Shown: positions 8,596-18,242 of the stretch, piece by piece
Numbering within the stretch: position 1 is the first letter of the stretch
Layout of the letters: each line of letters starts with the position of its first letter
Origin: Hyphomicrobiales bacterium
GTDB taxonomy: Bacteria > Pseudomonadota > Alphaproteobacteria > Rhizobiales > Rhizobiaceae
Length of the DNA: 64,000 nt
Direction: 5' to 3'
Assembly (NCBI GenBank): GCA_900472605.1
Contig: UCJD01000049.1
Location: 1-64,000 of the forward strand
Made by a program: the position numbers and the translations under genes
Notes under the pieces: generated by a model
Told to the model about the DNA's origin: nothing
What the model saw: only the letters and a program-made list of their open reading frames with translations
The model's database searches: none

Positions 8596-8623
8596 AGTAC
8601 GCAACGGTAAACGGAAGCGTAAA
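8596..8623 (-). promoter_or_regulatory. Regulon element copy A-left (points at the barrel remnant)
   Basis: On the minus strand this reads TTTAC, seven bases, then TTTACCGTTGCGTACT. It is one arm of a perfect 19-bp inverted repeat (8596-8614 with 8650-8668). It points into the truncated barrel gene, leaving essentially no leader, as expected if a deletion has joined the element to the gene's 3' part. Confidence 0.7.
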
Positions 8624-8649
8624 CGTGCGCCCACGGGCGTAACGGCGGG

Positions 8650-8670
8650 CCGTTTACCGTTGCGTACTTA
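8650..8670 (+). promoter_or_regulatory. Regulon element copy A-right (upstream of the gene at 8732)
   Basis: CCGTTTACCGTTGCGTACTT on the plus strand, the exact mirror of copy A-left. It ends 62 bases before the ATG at 8732. A CTCTAGT at 8688-8694, also found at similar distance after copy C, might be part of a promoter. The upstream TTTAC of the other copies is not conserved here. Confidence 0.65.
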
Positions 8671-8731
8671 CGCCAGCGGATCGCTGTCTCTAGTCTTGCT
8701 CGATTACCCTTGCGCGGAGGTCTTCACGACG

Positions 8732-9022
8732 ATGAGCAGGCAGGGATCGGCAGGCGGAACGACCAGCGACACGGCGCGACGCGGGCTGGCGCGGTTGATG
8801 CTGAAGCTGCCCGCCTTGCGCGCGGGATTGCAAGACGCTGCATCGCAGTCGCGTGCCCTGGACGAACTCTTCGAAGCTTACGAAATCGCCGCCGTTGCGC
8901 TTGAGACATTTCGCAGAGGTGGTGACCGGGTGCGGACCGGCGAATATGAAGGGCTCTGTACCGGGATCGAGGATGATGTGACCCAGCACATCCTACGCAC
9001 GAATTCACCTAAACGAAAATGA
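8732..9022 (+). CDS. Small hypothetical protein, first gene after regulon element A
   Basis: A 96-residue protein (MSRQGSAGGTTSDTARRGLA...) rich in Ala, Leu, Arg and Glu and probably all-helical, without signal peptide or membrane segment. GGAGG lies 11 bases before the ATG. No family recognised. It lies just upstream of the regulator at 9147 on the same strand, separated by 124 bases that hold an 11-bp inverted repeat, and its own promoter region carries the shared regulon element, so it is probably part of the sulfatase locus. Confidence 0.55.
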   Translation: MSRQGSAGGTTSDTARRGLARLMLKLPALRAGLQDAASQSRALDELFEAYEIAAVALETFRRGGDRVRTGEYEGLCTGIEDDVTQHILRTNSPKRK

Positions 9023-9036
9023 CGCGCGCCTGTCTC

Positions 9037-9106
9037 GAAAACTATCATTTATTGGGTTTGTTAGCGTTTCGTGTTGCAACTTAATGTTAAGTGAGTGATA
9101 GTTTTC
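9037..9106. promoter_or_regulatory. Inverted operator pair upstream of the winged-helix regulator
   Basis: GAAAACTATCA at 9037-9047 and its exact reverse complement at 9096-9106 flank a 48-base AT-rich spacer; the similarity continues degenerately inward (ATCAYTYAYT on each arm). The pair sits about 40-110 bases before the ATG at 9147. It differs from the TTTACCGTTGCGTACTT element, so a second DNA-binding protein or autoregulation by a different mode is possible. Confidence 0.5.
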
Positions 9107-9146
9107 CTGTTCTGCTTTAGTGACCAGTGCGTACAGGGGGCGGCCC

Positions 9147-10847
9147 ATGAGTGCTGAAGTACACGGTGAGGGAGCATGTGAAGTCAGCCTTGACGACGCC
9201 GAGGCGGAGCTGGAACGGCTTCTCGCGGATAGTCGCTTCAGGGTATCGGACCGGCAGCGCGACATATTGCGCTATCTCGCCGAACGACGGTTTGGCGGCT
9301 GCACCGAAGGCATAAAAGCCTACTCTATCGCGATAGACGTGCTCGGGCGCTCCAGCAATTTCGATGCATCCATCGATCCGATCGTGAGGATCGAGATCAG
9401 CCGTCTCAGAGCGGCGCTCGATGGCTACTATGCCGCGTTCGGCGCCGAACTCGGCGTCTCCGTCCATATTCCAAAGGGCAGCTACGTCGCGCTGTTTCTG
9501 CAGAGCGATGTCAGCGGCAGCGGACAGGTTTCGCCATCGCCGCTTGCTCATCGTCCGGATCCAACACTTGCCGATGGGGCGCTGGAAGGCCCCGCCATGG
9601 TGGCGGCGTCGCTTCCGCCAACGTTGCGACGGTGGATGCCGGCGGCTCTGTGTGTCGCTCTGCTCGTTCTCGCTGGCGTGGCAGCTTGGAAATCCATCGA
9701 TCGTCCCATCGTGACGCTGAAGCCCGCCGTGACCATTCTTATGAGCGCAGCCTCGCCTGACATGGCGGGCGAGGCAAGCGTCGCCCGGGACACGCTGCTT
9801 ACCGCTCTCTCCGCGTTCAACACGATCGTGGTGACAAGGCCCGGCTCGCCGACGCAGCCGGAGCGCCGAGGCTACGAGGTCGATCTCAAATATTATGCGG
9901 ATAGCGATGATCGCTCGGTGTGGTGGCAGGTTGTCGATAGCGCGAGTGGCACATTGCTCAAATCGGGGTTGGAGCGGGTCGAGACCGAGGGTAAGGAACC
10001 GGCCACGATCAGGCTCGAAATCGCCGGCGCGGTGGCACGGCAGATTGCGTCGTCGCGGGGCGTGATCAACGCGCTGGAGGCGAGATCTGCTCCCCCAGAT
10101 GCTTTGGGAAATGCCTGCGTTGCCAAGGCAGAATTCATGCTCGACGGCAGTGAGAGCGGCGGCGGACAGGGGTTGCCAGGATGCCTGGAGCGGACGCTGG
10201 CGGGGGATCCCGATGACGCCGATACGACCGCGATGCTGGCACGGCTCTATGCCCGCGATACGGCAACGGTCCCGCAGGCCCTCGACATGGCGAAGGCTGC
10301 GGTGTCCATTGCGCCACTTTCAGATCGCGCGCAGGGCGCGCTGATGGTGGCGCGCTTCGCCAACGGACGGCTGGACGCGGCGATCGATGCCGGAAACAGG
10401 GCGATGGCGCTTAATCCTAACAATTCGGCGAATGCTGCGTCGCTCAGCCTGGTGTTGTTTGCCGCCGGTTACTTCAAGGCGGCGAACGATCTTGCGCGGG
10501 AGGCTGTCGCGATGGAGGAAACGCCGCCGCGCGACGCCTCGCTGGTGATCGCGCTGGACGCTTACCGGAACGGGCGGTGGTCGGAGGCGTCCCTGTCGGC
10601 CGAGCAGGCCGTCGGCAACGATATGCTGACGCTTGCCATTCGCGTGGCCGCGCTTGGCGAGCTCGGCGCGGATGGCGCGAGGCAGCGTCTTGGAGAGGCG
10701 GCGCCGGACCGGGTGGCTTTCGTTGCCGCATTCCGGCAGGCGGCGAAAATGGCACAGCTTCGGCCTGAACTCGTCGCCAGCCTGGAGACGGGACTTGGAA
10801 AAGCGGATGCTAGTTTCGAGGCCGTAGCGAGCATCGCGGGGCAGTGA
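9147..10847 (+). CDS. Membrane-spanning winged-helix/TPR regulator (CadC-like architecture)
   Basis: A 566-residue protein. Residues about 15-115 (RVSDRQRDILRYLAER ... DPIVRIEISRLRAALDGYY ... VHIPKGSYVALF) have the order of a winged-helix DNA-binding domain ending in a beta-hairpin wing, similar to the CadC/OmpR C-terminal type. A single transmembrane helix follows at about 163-184, and the C-terminal two thirds contain TPR-like helical pairs (about 340-470). This is a one-component sensor: DNA-binding in the cytoplasm and a periplasmic sensor. I choose ATG 9147, with CAGGGGG six bases upstream, over the GTG at 9120. It is the natural candidate to bind the repeated element of this locus. Confidence 0.75.
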   Translation: MSAEVHGEGACEVSLDDAEAELERLLADSRFRVSDRQRDILRYLAERRFGGCTEGIKAYSIAIDVLGRSSNFDASIDPIVRIEISRLRAALDGYYAAFGAELGVSVHIPKGSYVALFLQSDVSGSGQVSPSPLAHRPDPTLADGALEGPAMVAASLPPTLRRWMPAALCVALLVLAGVAAWKSIDRPIVTLKPAVTILMSAASPDMAGEASVARDTLLTALSAFNTIVVTRPGSPTQPERRGYEVDLKYYADSDDRSVWWQVVDSASGTLLKSGLERVETEGKEPATIRLEIAGAVARQIASSRGVINALEARSAPPDALGNACVAKAEFMLDGSESGGGQGLPGCLERTLAGDPDDADTTAMLARLYARDTATVPQALDMAKAAVSIAPLSDRAQGALMVARFANGRLDAAIDAGNRAMALNPNNSANAASLSLVLFAAGYFKAANDLAREAVAMEETPPRDASLVIALDAYRNGRWSEASLSAEQAVGNDMLTLAIRVAALGELGADGARQRLGEAAPDRVAFVAAFRQAAKMAQLRPELVASLETGLGKADASFEAVASIAGQ

Positions 10848-10876
10848 TTTACGGGCGCATTTACCGTTGCGTACTT
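10848..10876 (+). promoter_or_regulatory. Regulon element copy B (upstream of the outer-membrane channel gene)
   Basis: TTTAC at 10848, seven bases, then TTTACCGTTGCGTACTT ending at 10876. The element starts on the base after the regulator's stop codon and ends 73 bases before the ATG at 10950. The two TTTAC units are 12 bp apart, about one helical turn. Confidence 0.75.
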
Positions 10877-10949
10877 GCGACGGCGAATGGGGGGATTGAA
10901 GGTGCCAGGGCAGCCGAGAGGCCGGTCGGGGACGAATGAGGGGAAGAGC

Positions 10950-11927
10950 ATGAGACTGAGATTTTCGACCGGAGCGCTTGTTGCCGGCGCATTGATGCTT
11001 GCCTGCACTCAGATGGCCACTGCTGCCGAACGGGGAGCCGGCTTCTACCTGCTCGGTTCCAAGGGGCCGGCCGCGGGCATTCTGCCGCCACCGGGCGTTT
11101 TCCTGCAGAACGACATCTGGATTTACAACGGCGACCTCGGCGGCGGCAAGCAGCTCCCGACCGGCGGCCGCGTCGCCGTCGGCGTCGAGGGCAAGGTGGT
11201 TCTGGCCGCCCCGACGGTTCTCTGGGTTCTCCCCGAAGAGGTGATGGGCGGACGGCTTGGGCTCGGCGTGACCATCCCCGTTGGCTGGCAGGAGACCATT
11301 GCCGATCTCACGCTTTCAGGTGCGGGCGGCGGCGTGCTTTCCGGCGCCACGAAGGACACGGTCTTCACCATCGGCGATCCGCTCGTCAGCGGCACGCTCG
11401 GCTGGGACGCCGGCAACTTCCATTGGAGCACGGGCGTTCTCGTCAACATCCCGATCGGCGACTATCAGGACGGCGAGATTTCGAATATCGCCTTCCACCG
11501 TTGGGGCGCCGATGTCAGCGCTGCCGGAACATGGCTCGATCCGGAGATAGGGCTCGATCTCTCGGCAGCGATCGGCGTGACCTTCAACGGCGAGAACCCG
11601 GACACGAACTATCGCACCGGCACCGAATTCCATTTCGAATGGGCCGCCGTTCAGCACTTCAACGAGCAGTTTGATGCGGGTCTGGTCGGCTACTATTACG
11701 ACCAGCTGACAGGGGATAGCGGCGAGGGCGCGATTGGTCCGTTCAAGGGACGGGTGGCCGCGATCGGCGCGACGATCGGCTGGAACTTCAAGGCTGGCGA
11801 ACTGCCAATCTCGGCCCGGATCAAGTATTTTCACGAGTTCGCCGCCGAGAACCGCGCGGAGGGAGATTCCGTGTTTTTGACGATCTCCATGCCGCTCTCG
11901 ATCACCAAGCCGGTGGCGGTGCAGTAG
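10950..11927 (+). CDS. Outer-membrane channel, Phenol_MetA_deg / SphA-like family
   Basis: A 325-residue protein starting at ATG 10950 behind GAGGGG. It has a Sec signal peptide (cleavage after about ATAA, residue 25), then a sequence full of alternating amphipathic strands. The N-terminal segment GAGFYLLGSKGPAAGILPPP followed by GVFLQNDIWIYNGDLGGGK matches the 'MetA-pathway of phenol degradation' barrel family, used for uptake of hydrophobic or aromatic compounds. A substrate channel beside a periplasmic sulfatase could admit a sulfated ester. It is monocistronic, convergent with the HAD gene. Confidence 0.8.
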   Translation: MRLRFSTGALVAGALMLACTQMATAAERGAGFYLLGSKGPAAGILPPPGVFLQNDIWIYNGDLGGGKQLPTGGRVAVGVEGKVVLAAPTVLWVLPEEVMGGRLGLGVTIPVGWQETIADLTLSGAGGGVLSGATKDTVFTIGDPLVSGTLGWDAGNFHWSTGVLVNIPIGDYQDGEISNIAFHRWGADVSAAGTWLDPEIGLDLSAAIGVTFNGENPDTNYRTGTEFHFEWAAVQHFNEQFDAGLVGYYYDQLTGDSGEGAIGPFKGRVAAIGATIGWNFKAGELPISARIKYFHEFAAENRAEGDSVFLTISMPLSITKPVAVQ

Positions 11928-11948
11928 GGCGGTCATCGCCACTTTGGA

Positions 11949-12943
11949 TCACTGGTCGAAGGCGTAAATCTTCTTCCAGTCGCTCTTCATGTCAACGACG
12001 AGCCAGTTGCGACGTTCGGCTTCATCCAGCGCCTTGTCGAGCTTGCCGAAAGCTGATTGGCGGTCATAGGCATATTCGCGGGTCCCATCGGTATGGTGGA
12101 CGATGAGGGCAAAGCCCGGCTTCCTGGCTGTGACCCAGCGCAGCATTTCATAATCGCCATCTGAATTGCCGGCCACGAAGATCGGCTTGCGGCCGATGAA
12201 CCTGTTGATGCCGGAAGGTTTGCCGGGGCCATCATCGATGAAATCGATCTTCGGCAGGCGCTTCAGCACCGGCACATCGCCGACGACGGCATACTGCGTG
12301 GCGATGGTGCTGCCGACAACCTGTTGCGCCGGGATGCCATAGAGCTTTTCCGTCACCGGTCGCATGAACTCGACGCCGCCGCCGGAGACGATGTAGGTCG
12401 CGAAACCGTTGGCGCGTAAATAATCCAGTAGTTCGCGCATCGGCAGAAAGGTCATCTCCGTGTAGAGCCGGCCGGATCTCGGGTGCTTCGCGGTCGCGAA
12501 CCAGTCGGTCACGATCTTTGCGAACTCATCCGTCGTCATGCCCGCGTGCGTTGCCATGCCGAGTTCGACGATACCCTTCTCGCCGCCTCGGGCGATTCCC
12601 TTCAAATCGCCATTCAAGATGCTGGCGAAGGGTTCCTTCGTCTTCCATTCCGGATGCTCGGGTGCCAGCGCCTTCACCCGGTCGAGCATGAAGCCGAGCT
12701 GGATATAGAAGGGCTGTTCAGTCCACAGCGTGCCGTCATTGTCGAAGACGGCGATACGATCATCAGGAGCAACGAAACCATCGCTGCCCTCGGTGGTGGT
12801 GGCTTTCACGAAATCCATGATCCTTTGCCGGGCGGGCGTGTCGTTCCACGAGGCCAACGGTTCCTGCGCGAGCGCGGGCGCAGCGAGCAGCGCGACTGCG
12901 AGGAGCAAGGTGCACAGGGCGCGTGACAATGTTTCCATCATGT

Positions 12944-12947
<4 letters not shown>
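11949..12947 (-). CDS. Periplasmic HAD-superfamily phosphatase
   Basis: A 332-residue protein with a signal peptide (SRALCTLLLAVALLAAPALA, cleaved near residue 25). HAD motif I is FDNDGTLW (nucleophile Asp), motif II is IVSGGG, and motif IV is AGNSDGDYEML. These are the residues of the phosphoserine-phosphatase type branch. It would hydrolyse a phosphomonoester in the periplasm. Its ATG overlaps the FGE stop (12944-12947), so it is translationally coupled with the FGE gene. Earlier in-frame codons up to 13070 are inside the FGE gene and are not used. Confidence 0.85.
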
Positions 12948-13921
<974 letters not shown>

Positions 13922-13931
13922 GCCTTCCTCC

Positions 13932-15344
13932 TCAACGTTGCTTCACGGCTTCGACGTCGGGCAGCACCCATTTCTTGGCGAAGAATTCTTCGGTTGGCCC
14001 ATAGGCCCGGAACATCAGCTCGAACTTGCGCTTGCCATCCGTCGGGATCCAGTTCGCATCCTTGCCCTTTGGTGCTTTCGGACCAAAGTAGAGATCGATC
14101 GAGCCGTCCTGGTTTTTCGCGAGCTCTGGGATTTGCGATGAGCGGCTGGCCCGTGGCATGTTCTTGATAAGCGCATGGGTCTCACGGTCGTATGCGGTCA
14201 CCGACCAGTATTGCTGCACGGGAACGTTGGCCGGCACCCGCAAGCGATACGACTTGCCGCCCTCGAAGTCGCGGCCGTCCTTGTCACGAATCGAGATCGA
14301 GTAGAATTGGCCGGCACCCAGTCGTTTGATGCCGATATAGGCGTAGTGATACGCAACGCCGCGGTCATCCACCGGATAGGCATCTGGCTCCTTGAAGTCC
14401 GCGGAAGCCGCCTTTACCAGGCTTGGATAGGCCGGCAGTGTCCAGCGGCTCCTGTCGGAAAAGAACGGCGGAAGGCCTGCATCATACCTGGCAGCGAGAA
14501 GGGCATGGGCTTCCTTCGCAGCCCTGTCGAGCAGGGGCTGCGTGCGTGCGCCCTTGGCGAATGGCTTGCCTTTCTCGATGCCTATTGTCCTCAGCTTGTC
14601 GATCATGATCTTGTCGCGCTCGATCCACGGCTCCTCCTGGACGACCCTGTCGAGATTGTCGAAGAAGCTCGCATCCCATTTGATGGTGCTATCGAACATG
14701 ATGTCCTTCACGTCGGAGAACACGGTCTCAGGAGGGTTTTGAGCCGCCGACAGAGGATAGACCTTCATCTTCCTGCCGTAGGCGATGGAGGCTTCCACGT
14801 CCGCATCGGAATGGCTGGCGAGGTTGGAGCGCAGGAGCATGTAGCCGCCGTAGACCTCCGACTTCAGTGGCGTGAAGCCATCGGGAACGGCCCCCGTGAA
14901 GTCGGGAGGCAGGATCACGAACTTGGCGCCCTTGCCCTTGTCGGCGCCGAGCAATCCCGCATCCTCCAGCGGAATCTGCCATGCCGTCACGATGTTGCCG
15001 TTGAACGAGGCGCCGCCATCGGCTGCGGGTAGGTCTAGAACGACAGGTCCGTCCTTCGTGTTGAAAAAGGCCATGAAGTAGAGTGCATCGGGATTGGGCG
15101 TCAGCGTCTGGTTCTTCCAATCCAGCGGATGTCCCCAATAGATGACGCCACCGACCTTGCCGGGTGTCTTGGTGAGCATTTCCTGGCGCATGAGATCATA
15201 GTTGACGGCAGGCATGCCCCAGATCACCGCCTCAACGGCAGCGCGCTCCAACTCCGCGTCGAAAATCTTGCGGACGCGGTTGTCGGCCGCCGCGAGAGGC
15301 GTGGCGAGAAGGAGCGTGAAGAAGGCGATCGCCAGAAATCTCAT
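13932..15344 (-). CDS. DUF1254/DUF1214 periplasmic protein
   Basis: A 470-residue protein with a Sec signal peptide (MRFLAIAFFTLLLATPLAAA). The N-terminal part (about 40-165; AVEAVIWGMPAVNYDLM, LTPNPDALYFMAFFNTKDGP) is DUF1254; the C-terminal part (about 340-450; NVPVQQYWSVTAYDRETHAL, DGSIDLYFGP, WIPT) is DUF1214. The two domains usually occur together in exported proteins whose chemistry is unknown. It is the first gene of a DUF1254-FGE-HAD transcription unit; the FGE gene follows after 10 bases. Regulon element C lies 58 bases upstream of its start. Confidence 0.88.
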   Translation of the reverse strand: MRFLAIAFFTLLLATPLAAADNRVRKIFDAELERAAVEAVIWGMPAVNYDLMRQEMLTKTPGKVGGVIYWGHPLDWKNQTLTPNPDALYFMAFFNTKDGPVVLDLPAADGGASFNGNIVTAWQIPLEDAGLLGADKGKGAKFVILPPDFTGAVPDGFTPLKSEVYGGYMLLRSNLASHSDADVEASIAYGRKMKVYPLSAAQNPPETVFSDVKDIMFDSTIKWDASFFDNLDRVVQEEPWIERDKIMIDKLRTIGIEKGKPFAKGARTQPLLDRAAKEAHALLAARYDAGLPPFFSDRSRWTLPAYPSLVKAASADFKEPDAYPVDDRGVAYHYAYIGIKRLGAGQFYSISIRDKDGRDFEGGKSYRLRVPANVPVQQYWSVTAYDRETHALIKNMPRASRSSQIPELAKNQDGSIDLYFGPKAPKGKDANWIPTDGKRKFELMFRAYGPTEEFFAKKWVLPDVEAVKQR

Positions 15345-15402
15345 CGCACGTAGCCCCGCACTTGTTGCTTTTGCACTAGAGGCTGGTCACGCGTGCGTGC
15401 GT

Positions 15403-15431
15403 AAGTACGCAACGGTAAATCAGCGCGTAAA
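15403..15431 (-). promoter_or_regulatory. Regulon element copy C (upstream of the DUF1254-FGE-HAD unit)
   Basis: On the minus strand: TTTAC, seven bases, TTTACCGTTGCGTACTT, ending 58 bases before the ATG at 15344. A GCCCACG element lies just upstream, as at copies A and D. The element fills the gap between the BatD stop (15433) and the DUF1254 gene, marking a separate promoter inside a long run of minus-strand genes. Confidence 0.75.
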
Positions 15432-15432
15432 T

Positions 15433-16716
15433 TTACGCCCCGTGGGCGGGGTTTAGCGGCGGCAGCGGTGAAGCTGGGGGAGCGCGCAGGGGAGTGCTTG
15501 CTTGTGTAAGCACGGTTGCTGCCACCTTTCGGTCGAACGATTGCTCGCCGGTCGCGGCGAAAAGCGAAGCCTCCAGATCGCGAATGACGTCCTTTGCGAT
15601 GGCGCCGCGCGTGTCGCCCCAAGCATCCAGCGTGCGAAAACCCTCCGACATCGCCCAAGCCTGCAGGGCGGCATAGACCTCGGGAAGCGCCGCCGTCAGG
15701 ATCGTCTTGCGTAGGCGATGAAGGCGGAACCGGCGGGCGTTTCGCAGGCGGCCGATCGCGGCGCGGAGATGCCGCAGTGCTGCGGCAGGAAGGCGACGGG
15801 CGCTCCATGTGGCTGCGATGGCGGCTAGCGCCAGCAGGATCGCCAGCGAGAGTTTTCGCCTGCCTTCGAAAGTGGTGGATCGCGAGATTGGTTGCTGCGG
15901 CGCTATACCGTTGCGCGCGGCTGCTGCGGCCGCTTCGACCGACGTGGCGGGTAACATGGCAGCGGTCGCCGCTGCGGCGTCGATGTCGAACCAGGGGTAG
16001 CGGATCGCGGGCAGGACGAAGCTTCCGGCCTGCGAGACCGTATAGACGACCGTGTCGGTGCGCCGGCTGAGCATATCGCCTCTTGCCGCGGAGATGCCGT
16101 CTTCCAGCTTTGGCGGCTTGGCGTATTGCGCCAGTCCCGGCGCGTTCCCCGCCTGCACCGGCGGCATCAGCATCGCCTGCGTTTCCCGTGCGGTGATGGT
16201 GATGGTGCGGACCAGCGCATCGCCGACGTGCAGGCTTTTTGGATCGCGATCGAAAGACTGGGCGATCTCCAGCTGGTGGGCGGAAAATGGCATGCTGCCG
16301 TCGCCAAGACCTGTCACTTCGAAGTTCGTCGCCCCGGTGGAGACAGAAGCCTTTGCCGCCGCACCGCCGGACGAATAGGAGAACGCGATCACGATCGGCG
16401 GCACCGCAAAGGAACCCGCACGCTCCGGTACAATGGCGTATTGCCGGCGTATGCCTGTGAATTCGACGCCATCGATCGTCTGCGTGAGGTTGCTCGCGCG
16501 CTCCTCGGGAAGGGTGACGAGTGCGTCGGGGATGTCGAACAGCGGCAGTTGCGGTGGGGAGGTGAAGAAGCCGGGCGCAAAGACGTCGACGGTAAGGTGA
16601 AGCTGTTGCCCGGGGACGAGCTGGCCGCCTTCCTCCAGCGATGCGCGGGCGAATGGCTCCGCCGCGACAGCCGGCAGCGAGACGAGTATAGCAAGAAGCG
16701 CCAGCACTGTTCTCAT
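15433..16716 (-). CDS. BatD-like membrane-anchored protein
   Basis: A 427-residue protein: signal peptide MRTVLALLAILVSLPAVAAE, then beta-rich periplasmic domains typical of BatD (PGQQLHLTVDVFAPGFFTSP; the YAIVPERAGSFAVPPIVI strand), a transmembrane helix around residues 295-315 (LAILLALAAIAATWSA) and a cytoplasmic tail. Bat proteins work with MoxR ATPases in a membrane-associated complex of poorly defined, chaperone-like role. It is the last gene of the cluster; its start overlaps the preceding gene's stop by four bases. Confidence 0.82.
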   Translation of the reverse strand: MRTVLALLAILVSLPAVAAEPFARASLEEGGQLVPGQQLHLTVDVFAPGFFTSPPQLPLFDIPDALVTLPEERASNLTQTIDGVEFTGIRRQYAIVPERAGSFAVPPIVIAFSYSSGGAAAKASVSTGATNFEVTGLGDGSMPFSAHQLEIAQSFDRDPKSLHVGDALVRTITITARETQAMLMPPVQAGNAPGLAQYAKPPKLEDGISAARGDMLSRRTDTVVYTVSQAGSFVLPAIRYPWFDIDAAAATAAMLPATSVEAAAAAARNGIAPQQPISRSTTFEGRRKLSLAILLALAAIAATWSARRLPAAALRHLRAAIGRLRNARRFRLHRLRKTILTAALPEVYAALQAWAMSEGFRTLDAWGDTRGAIAKDVIRDLEASLFAATGEQSFDRKVAATVLTQASTPLRAPPASPLPPLNPAHGA

Positions 16717-18242
16717 GGCGCTCGTCTCTCCGCCTCAATGGCGAACTTCCGGGCCATGAGGTCGGCCGGGCTCGCCTGGATGTTCTTGATCCACATTTCG
16801 GAGGTCTGTTCGGCCATGTCGATCTGTCCGGCCTTGCCCTTCTTGCCCTTGTCGTCGAACTGGATGCTGTCGGGTTTCTCGTTCGGTTGCTCCGGCTGGC
16901 TTTCCTCGTCCTGCTGCTGCTTGAGAAGCGTTCTCGCCAGCGCAAGGTTTGCCTGCGCCTCCGGCCAGTCCGGGCGTTTGGCGAGAGCGTTGCCATAAGC
17001 GGTGATGGCATCCTCGAACTGGGCGAGATGCATCAGCGCGTTCGCCTGATCGAACCAGCCTTCCTCGGTGTCGGAGAGCGCGAAGGCATTGACCGCTTCC
17101 TGGAAGCGGCCGGCGTGGTAGAACGCCGTGCCTTTCCACATCGGATCGTGGAAAAGGGTGGCGGCGGCAGCGAACTCGCCGTGCTCGAAGGCAAGCCGGC
17201 CCTGTTGGTCCGCCGTCAGCCACATGTCCGCGAGACTGCCTGCTTGGGCTGATGGCGGCGAGAAGAATGGCAGGACGAAGATGAGCACCGCGACCTTCAT
17301 CACCCAGCCGCGCCGAAACGAGAGCGCGAAGAAGAGGGCGACGGGTATAATCAGCCACCAGCCGAGATCGCGCCAGCGATCTCCATCCGATGCCGTCTGC
17401 TGGGTGAAATTCGTCGCGACGCGCTCAGTTATCCATCGAATATCGGCATCGTCGTCGGTGATGGTCGCGACAGCGGCGCCGGTTTGCCTACCGAAGTCCT
17501 TCAGCGCGGTGAGATCGAGCTTCGAGACGCCGGCCGTGCCGCCGCCATTCGCCGACTTGATAGCGCCCCCTTGCTCCGTGCCGACGCCGAGTACCACGAG
17601 GCTGCCGATGTCGCTGGCAGCCTGTATGGCCTGCTCTTCCGCGCCGTCGGTCATCAGCAGGATCGTGCCCGACGCGCCATCCGATCTCAGCAGCTGGTCG
17701 GCGAGGCGAAGGGCCGCTGCCGTGTCCTTGCCGGGCTTCGGCATCAGCGGTGTCGCCAGCGCGTCGGTGTAGCTCTGGATGAGGGCCGCGTCGTCCGTCA
17801 GCGGCACGACGAGATGCGCCGTGCCGGAATAGGCCACGACGGCCGAGCGGGCACCCGGTCGGGCGGCAAGGATGTCGTGGATTTTCAGCTTCACGCGCTC
17901 GATCCGGCTTGGGGTGATGTCGGTCGCGTCCATGGAGGGCGAGAGATCGACGGCGATGACGAGCGAAGCGGTGTCGGAGACGAATGGCGGCGGCTCGCGC
18001 TGCCACGTTGGTCCGGCGACACCGATGACCGCGATCGTCAACACGAGCGCGAGAAGCCAGGCCGGTTTCATGTGGTTGCGATGATCGGGCTCGACAATCA
18101 GGCTTTCCATCAGGTGTGGCGCGATCATCCCTGTCCATCGCCCCCGGATGTCGCCCGCGCGCGCCGAGAGCCAGACAATCAGAGGCGGGAGCAGCAAAGC
18201 CAGCAGCCACCAGGGGCGGAGGAAGTGAAAATCTGACATCAT
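16713..18242 (-). CDS. BatB/BatC fusion: membrane vWA domain plus TPR
   Basis: A 509-residue protein. Two N-terminal membrane helices (about 8-25, 60-78) precede a von Willebrand A domain with an intact metal-ion site (VIAVDLSPSMDATD, the DxSxS motif, about residue 95). A third helix lies near 300-325, and the C-terminal part (about 350-450) has TPR units (FYHAGRFQEAVNAFALSDTE; AYGNALAKRPDWPEAQANLALA) and a Gln/Glu-rich tail. BatB and BatC are often separate genes; here they form one chain. Overlaps both neighbours by four bases. Confidence 0.85.
   Translation of the reverse strand: MMSDFHFLRPWWLLALLLPPLIVWLSARAGDIRGRWTGMIAPHLMESLIVEPDHRNHMKPAWLLALVLTIAVIGVAGPTWQREPPPFVSDTASLVIAVDLSPSMDATDITPSRIERVKLKIHDILAARPGARSAVVAYSGTAHLVVPLTDDAALIQSYTDALATPLMPKPGKDTAAALRLADQLLRSDGASGTILLMTDGAEEQAIQAASDIGSLVVLGVGTEQGGAIKSANGGGTAGVSKLDLTALKDFGRQTGAAVATITDDDADIRWITERVATNFTQQTASDGDRWRDLGWWLIIPVALFFALSFRRGWVMKVAVLIFVLPFFSPPSAQAGSLADMWLTADQQGRLAFEHGEFAAAATLFHDPMWKGTAFYHAGRFQEAVNAFALSDTEEGWFDQANALMHLAQFEDAITAYGNALAKRPDWPEAQANLALARTLLKQQQDEESQPEQPNEKPDSIQFDDKGKKGKAGQIDMAEQTSEMWIKNIQASPADLMARKFAIEAERRAP

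Noticed and set aside
8596-8668. Reading the 19-bp inverted repeat as a rho-independent terminator
   Set aside because: The spacer is 35 bases, there is no T-run, and single arms of the same sequence occur with fixed orientation upstream of other genes, which fits a binding site better.
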